Below, one piece after another: positions 5,898-13,594 of a DNA stretch of 13,594 bases (position 1 is its first letter; each line of letters opens with the position of its first letter). Under the pieces are notes generated by a model. It did not search any database, was not told the DNA's origin, and saw nothing but the letters and a program-made list of their open reading frames with translations. The translations under genes and the position numbers were made by a program. Source of the stretch: a bacterium (GTDB lineage Bacteria > JAJRZV01); assembly GCA_024275095.1 (NCBI GenBank), contig JAJRZV010000057.1, positions 1 to 13,594 of the forward strand. Direction: 5' to 3'.

Positions 5898-7488
5898 GTT
5901 TTGCCTGAAATTCCTTTTCCGAAAACACCGTGGCAGTGAACCGGTAAAGTTTTACACCTGGTTTTTTCCACGTATCCGGCGGAAGTCCTGCTTTTCGGCA
6001 TATTTGACGCAGGTATTCTTGTAAATTCCAGCCCCATTCAACAGGCACCTGGGGCAGAAGCACGCCCCGGCGGCGGCCGTACTCAATAATCAAACCGTCA
6101 CGACCAATCTTTATCTCCTTGAGGGGATTCTTCACAGGTACTGGAGGAGAGAGCACAGAAATCTCTATTTCAATATCCTCTAACTCATCCACACGCACTG
6201 GGTAAAACCGCGGGTCCTTCGAACAGGAATTAACCGTCATGTGTTGAACAGCGAGGTAAAGGGGTTCTACCGCAGAGAGGCCTCCAATACATCCCCTGAG
6301 AATCCCTCTCTTTTTCAACGTCACAAAAACGGCTCCCTTCTTCTTCAAAATTTCTCTTTGAGGTTTTACCTCCGGAATGCGTCTCTCTTTCACATAAGTT
6401 TCCAGGGTAAGGCGGGCAATTCGGAGTAACTTCTTTTTATCTTCACGCGTAAGATCATCACCTTTCACCCATTCACCCTTCTCCTTTTGAGTAACGGTTT
6501 CCTTCCTCTCTACACGGGTCCAATCATAAGAAAGCTTTATCCGCCCTGATTTAAGAAATGCCACCGAACCGTAACCTACCACACGCTCCATACCCCCTGC
6601 TGTGTCACCAGAGTTCTTGTATTCCAGCACCACCGGTTTCAGATCCAATTTCGATGCTATTATAAGAGCGGTAAGTACAGGGGACACCCCGCACATTTCG
6701 TAAGTGCGTTCGCGAACCTTTTTGTAGATACTTCTCCAGTCTTCTGTTGTAAGCGCCTTGAGAAGCGCAATATCCATCTCTCTGGCCACTTCATACGGGT
6801 GATAGTGGGAGAGGTCAGAAGATGCAACGAATACATAACGACCGTTACCTTTCTTCAATATTTGCGCAAGAACCTCCGCCGCCCCTTCAATTACATCTGT
6901 ACGAAATCCTCCAAACACGAGAGGCAGCACCTTCGCTTCTGGAAGAAACTTTTGAACAAAAGGGATCTCAACTTCCGCGGCATGTTCCCTCTCGAAAGCT
7001 CTTATTTCCTGCATAAAAGGTAAATGTTTCAGCAACTGCCGGCCCAGCTTTTTATCTATGGGCACTTCCCCGAGAGGGGTTCTGTACGCGTCTTTCATCA
7101 GCACAGATACGCCGTTGAAAGGGTATCTGTGAGACGGTGCCATGATGATCACAGTGAGGGGATTGGTCTGCTTCAACACAAAAAATGAATGGGCCGCCAC
7201 CTGGCCTGAGTAGATATAACCTGCATGGGGAGCAATCACTCCCAGCACCTCACCTTCTACCGAAACACCTGTAACGTTTTTCATAAATTCATTCAGCATT
7301 TCATCGAGTTCCGCAGGACCAGCAGGGTAAAAAGCCCCGGCGACCACAGGATTGAAAACTTCTTTTGGTTTGGATTTACTGCACTGGGTAAAGAACAGAG
7401 CACTTACGAAAGCGACACAAAATCCTGCGACCCGAACCAGAACCCCTCTTTTTTTAATCAAGAATTTCAAGGGTGTATTTCTTGTCAT
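5893..7488 (-). CDS. MEMO-AMMECR1 fusion protein (AmmeMemoRadiSam system proteins B and A) with N-terminal export-like segment
   Basis: This 531-residue protein joins the two non-radical-SAM partners of the AmmeMemoRadiSam system, whose reaction is not established. The MEMO domain (about 45-315) is related to metal-dependent class III extradiol dioxygenases. It keeps the expected ligands and motifs: PHAGY (His88), PSHRYPF (His120), EHAAEVEIPF (His169), SSDLSHYHPY (225-232) and MCGVSP (Cys266). The AMMECR1 domain (about 345-525) has the signature LRGCIGG (397-403), DPRFYPV and IEISVLSP. Residues 1-19 are basic, followed by a hydrophobic stretch ending FFTQC (Cys36) and then a Lys-rich segment. 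This looks like a signal anchor or an atypical lipobox, with Gln before Cys being unusual. The start overlaps khpA by 35 bases and has no clear ribosome-binding site, so expression may depend on khpA translation. The radical SAM partner is not in this window. Confidence 0.9.
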   Translation of the reverse strand: MTRNTPLKFLIKKRGVLVRVAGFCVAFVSALFFTQCSKSKPKEVFNPVVAGAFYPAGPAELDEMLNEFMKNVTGVSVEGEVLGVIAPHAGYIYSGQVAAHSFFVLKQTNPLTVIIMAPSHRYPFNGVSVLMKDAYRTPLGEVPIDKKLGRQLLKHLPFMQEIRAFEREHAAEVEIPFVQKFLPEAKVLPLVFGGFRTDVIEGAAEVLAQILKKGNGRYVFVASSDLSHYHPYEVAREMDIALLKALTTEDWRSIYKKVRERTYEMCGVSPVLTALIIASKLDLKPVVLEYKNSGDTAGGMERVVGYGSVAFLKSGRIKLSYDWTRVERKETVTQKEKGEWVKGDDLTREDKKKLLRIARLTLETYVKERRIPEVKPQREILKKKGAVFVTLKKRGILRGCIGGLSAVEPLYLAVQHMTVNSCSKDPRFYPVRVDELEDIEIEISVLSPPVPVKNPLKEIKIGRDGLIIEYGRRRGVLLPQVPVEWGWNLQEYLRQICRKAGLPPDTWKKPGVKLYRFTATVFSEKEFQAKR

Positions 7489-7690
7489 GTTTTTTTGACA
7501 GCGTTCTCAAAATCGTTCTTAATGCCTGTGCGTTATTGCCCTTTTTTCCGATGATCTTTCCAAGGTCTTCAGGGGCAGCCTTTACCTCAATGACGCACAT
7601 GCGCTCACCATCCACTTCTCTTACCGTCACCTGGTCAGGTCTTGAAACAAGATGCTTGATCACCATTTCCACAAGTTCACCTGCTTTCAT
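7454..7690 (-). CDS. khpA: KhpA-type KH-domain RNA-binding protein
   Basis: This 78-residue protein is one small type II KH domain, the size and form of KhpA (YlqC family). The RNA-binding GxxG loop is GKIIGKKG at 44-51, preceded by the family-typical AAPEDLGKIIG and followed by the helix NAQALRTILRTLSKK. Family members bind RNA, often with KhpB, and affect cell division, envelope and translation in Gram-positives. The ATG at 7690 has a strong GGAGGGG a few bases upstream. In many genomes khpA lies between rpsP and rimM; here it is followed by the MEMO-AMMECR1 gene, which starts inside its last codons. A good promoter candidate lies just upstream, so this looks like a two-gene unit. Confidence 0.92.
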   Translation of the reverse strand: MKAGELVEMVIKHLVSRPDQVTVREVDGERMCVIEVKAAPEDLGKIIGKKGNNAQALRTILRTLSKKHDKKYTLEILD

Positions 7691-7725
7691 CCTTCCCCTC
7701 CAGCCGTAAAAAGTTCACAGGTAAA

Positions 7726-7754
7726 ATATTAAACGAAATCGTATTTGTACTCAA
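7726..7754 (-). promoter_or_regulatory. Candidate sigma-70 promoter for khpA and the MEMO-AMMECR1 gene
   Basis: Minus strand TTGAGT (7749-7754), 17 bases, TAATAT (7726-7731). The predicted start near 7719 gives a leader of about 28 bases that holds the strong khpA ribosome-binding site. The rest of the 108-bp gap between ssb and khpA shows no terminator hairpin. Confidence 0.5.
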
Positions 7755-7798
7755 GATTTGGAAAGGTATAACAAAACTTTTACAAGAAGGCAGGAAAC

Positions 7799-8236
7799 TC
7801 AAAAAGGAACGTCGTCTTCCTCGTCGAATCCATCTTCTGGAATATCGCTTACAAACGGGGGGGCTTCCTCCGGCTCAGGCAATTCGTCGGAAGCACCGTT
7901 ACCGTTTCTCGATCCGAGCATCTGCATGTTGCGAGCGACCACCTCGGTAATCCACCGGGTGTTCCCGTCACGCCCTACAAAACTTCGAGTGACCAGCTCA
8001 CCCTCGATATATACCTGTTTGCCTTTTGTGAGATATTGCCCGCAAATCTCACCAAGCTTGCTCCAGGCCACAATCCGGTGCCACATAGTAATACGCTCTT
8101 TCTCGCCATTTTTGTTGACAATAACTTTATTCGTAGCCAAGGGAAACGTAACCACTACCGTACCGTTAGAGGTATAGCGCACTTCCGGATCTCTCCCCAG
8201 GTTTCCTACCAGGATCACCTTGTTTACCGAGGCCAT
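7799..8236 (-). CDS. ssb: Single-stranded DNA-binding protein
   Basis: This 145-residue SSB coats single-stranded DNA during replication, recombination and repair and recruits partner proteins. The OB-fold occupies about 1-108 (start MASVNKVILVGNLGRDPE, core FPLATNK, WHRIVAW, KGKQVYIEGELVTR). It is followed by a short acidic Pro/Glu linker and the conserved C-terminal tip DDVPF that binds SSB partners. The frame is open six codons further upstream (ATG at 8254). I chose 8236 because GGAGGGTGAC lies directly before it and because family members begin at this Met. A well-formed promoter precedes it, so it is probably transcribed apart from dnaJ. Confidence 0.95.
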   Translation of the reverse strand: MASVNKVILVGNLGRDPEVRYTSNGTVVVTFPLATNKVIVNKNGEKERITMWHRIVAWSKLGEICGQYLTKGKQVYIEGELVTRSFVGRDGNTRWITEVVARNMQMLGSRNGNGASDELPEPEEAPPFVSDIPEDGFDEEDDVPF

Positions 8237-8268
8237 GTCACCCTCCATTGCCATATATTGTAACTTAC

Positions 8269-8297
8269 ATCTTAAGCAGCACCGGGCAGGTTGTCAA
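8269..8297 (-). promoter_or_regulatory. Candidate sigma-70 promoter of ssb
   Basis: Minus strand perfect TTGACA (8292-8297), 17-base spacer, TAAGAT (8269-8274). The expected transcription start near 8262 leaves a leader of about 26 bases with a strong ribosome-binding site. It sits wholly between dnaJ and ssb. Confidence 0.6.
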
Positions 8298-8314
8298 GGG
8301 TGTTGTTCACACTC

Positions 8315-9415
8315 TCATGAGATGTATCGACGGACCAGATCCCACAATTTTTCCACGAATGTATGCAAAGGCGTTGAGTGCCGGCCTTCGGTTTTTCGAA
8401 ATTCCTCCAACAGTTCCCGTTGTTTCTGGGACAACCGTCGAGGTATTTCCACTTTCACCTTCACGTAGAGGTCTCCTCTGCGTCTTGTTCTGAGAGAGGG
8501 CATGCCCTTTCCCCGAACACGTAGAATATCGCCAGGCTGAGTACCTGATGGAATCCGTAAAAACACTTCACTCCCATCAACAGTGGGAATCTCCACCTCT
8601 GCGCCAAGCACAGCATCCGTGAAACTGATGGGCAATTCAATAAACAGATCATCTCCCTCTCGGCGAAACACGGGATGTTCTTCTATTTCAATTTCTATAT
8701 ACAGATCACCTGCGGGAGCACCACCCTTTCCAGGTGCACCCATGCCTTGATAACGCAATCTCAGGCCGGAATAAGCACCCTGAGGAACTTCCACCGTGAG
8801 CGTACGCTGCTCATCCACGACTCCTGAACCTCTACAACGACGACACGGGATATCCACAATGCGTCCCGTACCACTACAGCGTGCACACGTTCTGGAAAAT
8901 GAAAAAAATCCCTGTGAAAATACAACAACACCCCGCCCGCCGCACTCAGGACACGAAATCAGTTGGGATCCTTCCGCCATCCCGGTACCACCACAGGTAC
9001 TGCACGATGTAGGGGCCGTAAATGAAATATCCTTTTTCACACCACGCGCTGCTTCCACAAGAGTAATTCTCAAACGATAGAGCAAGTCTGCACCTTTTTC
9101 CCTCCACCTGCGTCGGGTACCTCTACCGCGACGGGTAAATATGCTGGTGAAATCTTCAAAAAGCTGGTCGAAAAAGTCCTCCAGAGAGCCAAAACCCTCA
9201 ACCCCACCATCAAGCATCCTGTCATATTCGGAACGCTTGCGCGGGTCTCCCAGTATCTGGTACGCCTCGTTAATTTCTTTAAACCGCTCTTCAGCTTCAC
9301 TGTCTCCAGGATTTCTGTCGGGATGATATTTAAAAGCGAGTTCGCGATAGGCTTTCTTTATTTCCTCCTGCGAAGCATCTCGGGACACACCGAGAATGCG
9401 GTAATAATCTTTCAT
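8315..9415 (-). CDS. dnaJ: Chaperone protein DnaJ (type A Hsp40)
   Basis: This 366-residue co-chaperone delivers unfolded proteins to DnaK and stimulates its ATPase. The J domain (1-67) has the essential HPD at 31-33. The linker (68-105) is poorer in Gly/Phe than usual and ends in a run of Arg. The zinc-binding region has all four CxxCxGxG-type repeats (cysteines 138/141, 155/158, 177/180, 191/194). The C-terminal substrate-binding domains follow (about 200-340). The ATG at 9415 has AGGAG six bases upstream. It lies 111 bp after dnaK on the same strand and has its own candidate -10 box, so it may be read both from the operon and alone. Identity is certain from domain order and length. Confidence 0.97.
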   Translation of the reverse strand: MKDYYRILGVSRDASQEEIKKAYRELAFKYHPDRNPGDSEAEERFKEINEAYQILGDPRKRSEYDRMLDGGVEGFGSLEDFFDQLFEDFTSIFTRRGRGTRRRWREKGADLLYRLRITLVEAARGVKKDISFTAPTSCSTCGGTGMAEGSQLISCPECGGRGVVVFSQGFFSFSRTCARCSGTGRIVDIPCRRCRGSGVVDEQRTLTVEVPQGAYSGLRLRYQGMGAPGKGGAPAGDLYIEIEIEEHPVFRREGDDLFIELPISFTDAVLGAEVEIPTVDGSEVFLRIPSGTQPGDILRVRGKGMPSLRTRRRGDLYVKVKVEIPRRLSQKQRELLEEFRKTEGRHSTPLHTFVEKLWDLVRRYIS

Positions 9416-9454
9416 GAAAATCTCCTGCTATAAGATTCTCTGTACCGGGCGCAC

Positions 9455-9460
9455 ATTATA
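9455..9460 (-). promoter_or_regulatory. Candidate -10 box upstream of dnaJ
   Basis: A perfect TATAAT on the minus strand, about 40 bases before the dnaJ start. No good -35 hexamer lies at 16-18 bases (TTGTAT is present but only 14 away), so an independent dnaJ promoter is possible but weakly supported. Confidence 0.35.
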
Positions 9461-9511
9461 AAACACTACCTGGAATACAATTTATAGCCAACAAATGTTT
9501 ATTGACCACTT

Positions 9512-9529
9512 TGACGACGAATCACGTCA
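9512..9529 (-). other. Small hairpin at the dnaK stop codon
   Basis: TGACG and CGTCA (5 bp, 8-base loop) form a stem whose first arm begins with the TGA stop of dnaK. There is no T-run after it, so it is not a classic intrinsic terminator. It might stabilise or mark the end of a dnaK transcript. Confidence 0.3.
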
Positions 9530-11350
9530 GGAAGAAAAATCCTCCCGTGAACTTTCGTAAATAGCTTCAGCAATCTTATGAGCCCACTCGCTCAGCTCAT
9601 CCTTTTTATTACGAATTTCTGAAATATCATCACTCTCCAGCGCCTTTTTTAGAGCTTCGAGACGAACCTTAATTTCTTCGCGTGTATTGTCATCGATTAC
9701 ATCTCCGTATTCCTGAAGTGAGCGCTCGGTCGAATACACGAGGCTATCTGCTTCATTCTTCAACTCAATAAGCTCTTTACGACGTATATCTTCCTGACGC
9801 AACTTCTCCGCCTCTTCCACAATCTTCTTGAGTTCTGCTTCTGAGAGACCAGACGAGGGTTTCACCTTTACAGATTTTTCCTTGCCGGTCCCCAGGTCAC
9901 GTGCCGAGACATTGAGGATTCCATCAGCATCAATTTGAAAGGTGATTTCGATTTGTGGAACACCTCGAGGGGCAGGCGGAATACCATCAAGCCTGAACCG
10001 TGCAAGAGAGCGATTTTCAGATGCAATTTCTCGTTCTCCCTGGAGCACGTGTATCTCCACGAATTCCTGATTGTCCTCCACAGTAGAGAAAATCCGACTC
10101 TTACGACACGGAATGGTGGTGTTCCGTTCAATAATGCGGGTAAACAGGCCACCCTGCGTCTCAACACCCAGAGAAAGAGGGGTAACGTCGAGAAGCAAAA
10201 CCTCTTCCATCTCTCCTTTAAGAATAGACGCCTGGATCGCTGCACCAACAGCCACGACCTCATCCGGATTAACGCCTTTGAGAGGGGGTTTGCCGAAAAT
10301 TTCTTCCACCTTCTTTTGAACCGCCGGCATGCGAGTCATACCGCCGACAAGAATGACGGATTTAACCTCCTCCGGTTTAAGGCCCGCATCTTCCATGGCC
10401 CGCGCGCACGGCTCTTCCAGTCGTTCAATGAGGTCACGCGTGAGTTCTTCAAGCATTGCGCGAGTGACACGACGAACAAGGTGTTTCGGGCCCTTATCGT
10501 CAACAGCAATAAAGGGAAGATTCACCTCTGTTTCTTTCACTGACGAAAGTTCAATTTTCGCCTTTTCGGCGGCTTCCTTTACCCTCTGAAGGGCGAATTT
10601 GTCCTCACTGAGGTCAATGCCTGTTTCCTTCTTAAATTCCTCAATGAGATAATCCGCCAGTTTGTTGTCAAAATCTTCTCCTCCGAGAAATGTGTCACCG
10701 CATGTGGAGCGAACCTGAAATACTCCCTCAGACAGCTCGAGTATGGACACATCAAACGTGCCACCGCCCAGGTCAAACACAGCTATAACACCTTCTTCAG
10801 ATTTGTCTTTACCGTACGCAAGAGCTGCTGCAGTGGGCTCGTTAATAATTCTCAGCACCTCAAGCCCCGCAATTTTTCCAGCGGCCTTGGTGGCCTGGCG
10901 CTGAGCATCGTTGAAATAGGCTGGTACTGTAATTACTGCTTCTGTAACCTCTTCCCCCAAATACTCTTCTGCCATTTCTTTAAGGCGACGCAGGATAATA
11001 GCAGATATCTCCTGGGGAGACGTCTTCTTATCGCCGAAAAGCACCCAGGCATCCCCGTTGTCTGCTTCTACAATTTGATAGGGACATGATTTGCGCCACC
11101 GTTGAACCACATCATCATCAAATTTTCTACCCATGAGGCGTTTGACAGCGAAAATGGTATTGAGTGGATTAACCACCGCCTGTCGCTTGGCAAGTCCTCC
11201 TACCAGCAATTCTCCCTTCTGAGATAAGGCGACCATCGAGGGAGTCGTTCGCGAGCCTTCCTGATTGGGAATCACCGAGGGATTCCCCTTTTCAACAAAT
11301 GCCATGCAGGAGTTGGTTGTGCCGAGATCTATCCCTATTGCTTTACCCAT
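9527..11350 (-). CDS. dnaK: Chaperone protein DnaK (Hsp70)
   Basis: This 607-residue ATP-driven folding chaperone works with DnaJ and GrpE. The nucleotide-binding domain has [10 protein letters not shown] at the N terminus, [43 protein letters not shown] and [13 protein letters not shown]. The substrate-binding domain starts after [14 protein letters not shown]. The helical lid ends ESSREDFSS, without the acidic tail seen in some DnaKs. The segment around ADNGDAWV is the insertion common to diderm DnaKs. The start is taken as the ATG at 11350, which overlaps the grpE TGA by one base and has GGGAG six bases upstream. A GTG three bases earlier (11353) would add one residue. It is the third gene of the hrcA operon, translationally coupled to grpE. 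Confidence 0.97.
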   Translation of the reverse strand: MGKAIGIDLGTTNSCMAFVEKGNPSVIPNQEGSRTTPSMVALSQKGELLVGGLAKRQAVVNPLNTIFAVKRLMGRKFDDDVVQRWRKSCPYQIVEADNGDAWVLFGDKKTSPQEISAIILRRLKEMAEEYLGEEVTEAVITVPAYFNDAQRQATKAAGKIAGLEVLRIINEPTAAALAYGKDKSEEGVIAVFDLGGGTFDVSILELSEGVFQVRSTCGDTFLGGEDFDNKLADYLIEEFKKETGIDLSEDKFALQRVKEAAEKAKIELSSVKETEVNLPFIAVDDKGPKHLVRRVTRAMLEELTRDLIERLEEPCARAMEDAGLKPEEVKSVILVGGMTRMPAVQKKVEEIFGKPPLKGVNPDEVVAVGAAIQASILKGEMEEVLLLDVTPLSLGVETQGGLFTRIIERNTTIPCRKSRIFSTVEDNQEFVEIHVLQGEREIASENRSLARFRLDGIPPAPRGVPQIEITFQIDADGILNVSARDLGTGKEKSVKVKPSSGLSEAELKKIVEEAEKLRQEDIRRKELIELKNEADSLVYSTERSLQEYGDVIDDNTREEIKVRLEALKKALESDDISEIRNKKDELSEWAHKIAEAIYESSREDFSS

Positions 11351-12090
11351 CACTCGCTCCCTTCATCAATAATGTTCACTGGAATTTCTTCTTCTGGTCC
11401 GCATGAGGGCTCCCGGTCTTTTTCCGCTTCTTTCGAACCCTCTTTTTCGTCCGAAACCTCAGGAGCCACCGCAACAGCCACCAAAGAGGGCCTTACCACC
11501 CTGTCCTTGAGTGTATAGCCACGCTGGTATTCTTCAATGACCGTACCAGCCGGGTATTCTGTGGTGTGAACTCTGGATACTGCCTCGTGATAGTAGGGAT
11601 CAAAAACCTTCCCTTTTGCTTCGATAGGCTTTACTCCGTATTTCTCCAGTACGGTGAGAATATTACGATGAATGAGCTTCACGCCTTCCAGCAGGCCCGA
11701 GGAGGCCGCGTCGGGACTTTTCTCTGCGGCTTCCACGCCTTTTTCGAGGGCATCCAGCACGGGCAGAAAATCCTTCAGGAAGCCCTCAAGCGCATACTCA
11801 AAATATTTTTCTTTTTCCTTTTCTGTACGTTTGCGAAAGTTATCGAACTCAGCGACAGCCCTGAGCCATCTGTCGTGATATTCCTTAACCATTTCTTCGT
11901 ACTTGCGAAGCTGCGCATCTACGTGCCCTTCCTCAGACTCTCCGGCAGGTGCGGAAACTTCAGGAACATCATCTTCCGGAGGAGACTCTACATCACCTTC
12001 CGGCGAGGGAACTTCCTGCAATTCACCCTCTTTGTGTTCATCACTGTCTGCACAAACATCTTTCTCTTTTCTCTCTCTTTCATCTTCCAT
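11350..12090 (-). CDS. grpE: GrpE, nucleotide exchange factor of DnaK
   Basis: This 246-residue GrpE dimer releases ADP from DnaK. About 75 acidic, Pro/Glu-rich residues precede the long coiled-coil helix ([20 protein letters not shown]). The four-helix region ([14 protein letters not shown]) and the beta-domain ([43 protein letters not shown]) follow. An unusual acidic, low-complexity tail of about 40 residues comes last. The frame is open to 12159, but I chose the ATG at 12090 because GGAGGGTGGTT lies just before it and the upstream residues are hrcA in another frame. It overlaps hrcA by 11 bases and dnaK by 1-4 bases. Confidence 0.95.
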   Translation of the reverse strand: MEDERERKEKDVCADSDEHKEGELQEVPSPEGDVESPPEDDVPEVSAPAGESEEGHVDAQLRKYEEMVKEYHDRWLRAVAEFDNFRKRTEKEKEKYFEYALEGFLKDFLPVLDALEKGVEAAEKSPDAASSGLLEGVKLIHRNILTVLEKYGVKPIEAKGKVFDPYYHEAVSRVHTTEYPAGTVIEEYQRGYTLKDRVVRPSLVAVAVAPEVSDEKEGSKEAEKDREPSCGPEEEIPVNIIDEGSE

Positions 12091-13159
12091 AACCACCCTC
12101 CATCTCCATAGCCAGTTCTCCAAGTGTACCTGACATGGCCTTGGCTGTAACTTCCACAATAGGTAGCACCCGTGGATAATTCATGTAGGCGGGACCCACG
12201 ACACCCACAAATCCCGCGCCTGTATCCCTGGAATCAAATCTCGAAAGCACGATTCCCACACCCTTCAGTTCCTCGCAGCCCGTATCCTCTCCAAAAATCA
12301 CCACCGTATCCTTTTGCTCTTCCAGGGCCACCTGTAACACACTCAGAAGCACCATTCTCTTTTCCATGGCAGCAAGAATTTTATCCAATCGCCCTTTGAG
12401 AAGGTGAGAATAAACCACAAGGCGTGTTGTCCCCTCCACGTATATCTCGTCCTCTCGACACGATTCTATGATTTCAAAGCCCAGGCCCAGAGCGTACTTC
12501 AACAAGTTATTAAATGCGTTGCGTTCCTCTTCCAGTTCCTTCTGCAAGCGTTTCTTGGCCTCTTCCACAGTATAACCCACCACCAGTTCTCTCAAATAAT
12601 TTCCTATACATCGGATTTCTTCGCTGGTCACCTCGTGGTCCATTTGAACAATGTTTCTCTTGAGATACCCGGGATACATTACCACAATCACAAGAAGACG
12701 ACGGCGGGATAGTTTCAAAATTCCCAGCTCTTTGATCACATAACGCTGAATGTTCGGAGGAGCACCAATACCTATGTAGGTCGTCACCTGGGATAACACC
12801 TGAAGAGTAGACCGCAACAGTTCATCTATCGCGCCAGAGGATGCCCTTGAAAAGGAGGAAAGGATTTTCTCCAGAGCCTCGGGAGTCAGCTGTTCGCGCT
12901 TCATTAAATGATTGATAAAAAATCGAAGTCCTTTCAGGGTGGGAACCCGTCCCGCAGATGTGTGCGGCTGGTACACGTATCCTTCCTCTTCCAGATCAGC
13001 CATGGTATTGCGTATGCTTGCGGGAGAAAGGGGAATGTACTTGCGCGAAATAAGGCGTAAGCCCACGGGGCGGTTGTGACGCAGGTACTCATCAACAATA
13101 GCCTGAAGTACGACCATTTGCCTTTCGGTCAATGAAATTTCATTTCTATGTTCATCCAC
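12080..13159 (-). CDS. hrcA: Heat-inducible transcription repressor HrcA
   Basis: This 359-residue repressor of chaperone genes is known in other bacteria to bind CIRCE operators and to be kept active by GroEL. It has an N-terminal winged helix (about 8-80), with the conserved SPASIRNTMADLEEEGYVYQPHTSAGRVPT region, and a GAF-like dimerisation domain to the end. The start is a GTG at 13159 with GGGGTG about eight bases upstream; no in-frame ATG fits as well. It is the first gene of the hrcA-grpE-dnaK unit. No canonical CIRCE (TTAGCACTC, nine bases, GAGTGCTAA) is seen in this window, so either its operator here is divergent (see 13179-13196) or its main target, such as groESL, lies elsewhere. 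Confidence 0.96.
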   Translation of the reverse strand: MDEHRNEISLTERQMVVLQAIVDEYLRHNRPVGLRLISRKYIPLSPASIRNTMADLEEEGYVYQPHTSAGRVPTLKGLRFFINHLMKREQLTPEALEKILSSFSRASSGAIDELLRSTLQVLSQVTTYIGIGAPPNIQRYVIKELGILKLSRRRLLVIVVMYPGYLKRNIVQMDHEVTSEEIRCIGNYLRELVVGYTVEEAKKRLQKELEEERNAFNNLLKYALGLGFEIIESCREDEIYVEGTTRLVVYSHLLKGRLDKILAAMEKRMVLLSVLQVALEEQKDTVVIFGEDTGCEELKGVGIVLSRFDSRDTGAGFVGVVGPAYMNYPRVLPIVEVTAKAMSGTLGELAMEMEGGYGR

Positions 13160-13178
13160 TTCGCTTCACCCCATTTTA

Positions 13179-13196
13179 ACTACTTCGTTCAGTAGT
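13179..13196 (-). promoter_or_regulatory. Inverted repeat in the hrcA leader, possible operator
   Basis: ACTACT, six bases, AGTAGT. It lies between the candidate promoter and the hrcA start, about 20 bases before the GTG, where a CIRCE element would be expected. It does not match CIRCE well: 6-bp arms against nine, with only TAG on the left and TTAA on the right resembling the outer edges. Confidence 0.35.
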
Positions 13197-13227
13197 CTAC
13201 ATTATTATTAATATTTTAACCTCTTTT

Positions 13228-13255
13228 AAAATATGATGCTCCTCACACATGTCAA
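13228..13255 (-). promoter_or_regulatory. Candidate sigma-70 promoter of the hrcA-grpE-dnaK operon
   Basis: Minus strand perfect TTGACA (13250-13255), 16-base spacer, TATTTT (13228-13233). Transcription would begin near 13221, giving a leader of about 60 bases that includes the inverted repeat at 13179-13196. The rest of the 229-bp hemW-hrcA gap is AT-rich. It holds one perfect small palindrome at 13349-13363 (AATTGT, three bases, ACAATT) of unknown role and no terminator with a T-run. Confidence 0.5.
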
Positions 13256-13388
13256 ATTCAAAAGATTTTAACTGCGTATATAAATCTCATTTGCCGTTCT
13301 TCCGCACTTTTATCAAATTTCTGCCATGCTATCAATGGAATATTTTTAAATTGTATGACAATTATAAACATATCTTCGGCCGTTTGCT

Positions 13389-13594
13389 TTAATTTAAAAG
13401 CCCAAGAGCCTCACAAATCTTCCTGGCGATTGCATCAGCCAGCAGCATTCCCCTTGCTGTGGGACGAAAAGAATTCGTGGACGCAACAAGTAACCGGGAC
13501 TCTGCCATAAAAGAGCCCATCTCTTCTATTTCGCGCCATGGGAGTCCGTGACTCTCACACCGTTCTCTTACCAGCCCCCGGGCAAGACGCAGCG
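13389..13594 (-). CDS. hemW: Radical SAM heme chaperone HemW, C-terminal end (partial)
   Basis: The last 67 codons of a gene that enters from the right edge, ending at TAA 13389-13391. The fragment reads as the C-terminal winged-helix part of HemW/HemN-like proteins: EIEEMGSFMAESRLLV, then FRPTARGMLLADAIARKI, like the family's final LTPRG-type motif. HemW (formerly annotated as oxygen-independent coproporphyrinogen oxidase) is a radical SAM protein that binds and delivers heme. The catalytic Cys motif is outside the window. The call is helped by context, since hemW commonly lies just before hrcA. It is on the same strand as hrcA, 229 bp upstream. Confidence 0.75.
   Translation of the reverse strand, partial: LRLARGLVRERCESHGLPWREIEEMGSFMAESRLLVASTNSFRPTARGMLLADAIARKICEALGLLN

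Noticed and set aside
8282-8314. Possible terminator after dnaJ
   Set aside because: Only a 4-bp GTGT/ACAC stem without a T-run; the region is better explained by the ssb promoter.
11350-12159. Longer GrpE start at 12159
   Set aside because: The extra 23 residues are Trp/Arg-rich, lie inside hrcA and lack a ribosome-binding site; the ATG at 12090 has GGAGGG in front.
13160-13388. tRNA gene, small RNA or riboswitch in the hemW-hrcA gap
   Set aside because: No cloverleaf or long paired structure was seen by eye; only a promoter and two small inverted repeats can be supported.
1-13594. CRISPR array, insertion sequence or integrase
   Set aside because: No regularly spaced repeats, terminal inverted repeats or transposase/integrase-like frames were found.

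Overview
The window comes from a diderm (Gram-negative type) bacterium that I cannot place to genus. DnaK carries the N-terminal-lobe insertion (around the ADNGDAWV motif) usual in diderm DnaKs. The gene order hemW-hrcA-grpE-dnaK-dnaJ is the widespread ancestral heat-shock arrangement. Almost everything lies on the minus strand; only the leftmost large gene is on the plus strand.

Right part (about 7.4-13.6 kb, minus strand) is core housekeeping. It holds the end of hemW, then hrcA-grpE-dnaK packed with 11-nt and 1-4-nt overlaps, then dnaJ, ssb and khpA, each preceded by its own candidate sigma-70-type promoter. HrcA should repress the chaperone operon and GrpE, DnaK and DnaJ form one folding machine. 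No canonical CIRCE operator is visible; a different short inverted repeat lies in the hrcA leader.

Middle part (5.9-7.5 kb) is a MEMO-AMMECR1 fusion, the B and A proteins of the AmmeMemoRadiSam system in one chain. It overlaps the end of khpA and carries an N-terminal export or lipoprotein-like segment, which is unexpected for this family.

Left part (0-5.8 kb) is accessory surface-polysaccharide DNA. On the minus strand is a very large enzyme combining a methyltransferase, a coiled coil, a GT4-like and a GT2 glycosyltransferase. It is split by one in-frame TAA after codon 83. Converging on it, with an 8-bp stop-to-stop overlap, is a plus-strand multi-pass membrane glycosyltransferase of the PMT/ArnT type. 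Its C terminus carries two tandem ILEI/FAM3-like domains, a fold known mainly from animal FAM3 proteins and the glycan-binding stem of POMGnT1. Base composition climbs within this gene from about 32% GC (membrane part) through 40% (first ILEI) to 49% (second ILEI), which suggests a mosaic or transferred gene. The first 300 bases are 29% GC with no convincing gene.

The most novel candidate is the PMT-like glycosyltransferase with twin ILEI domains, together with the adjacent methyltransferase-coiled coil-GT4-GT2 protein. They could be a paired glycan-building and glycan-recognising system, but that link is inference.
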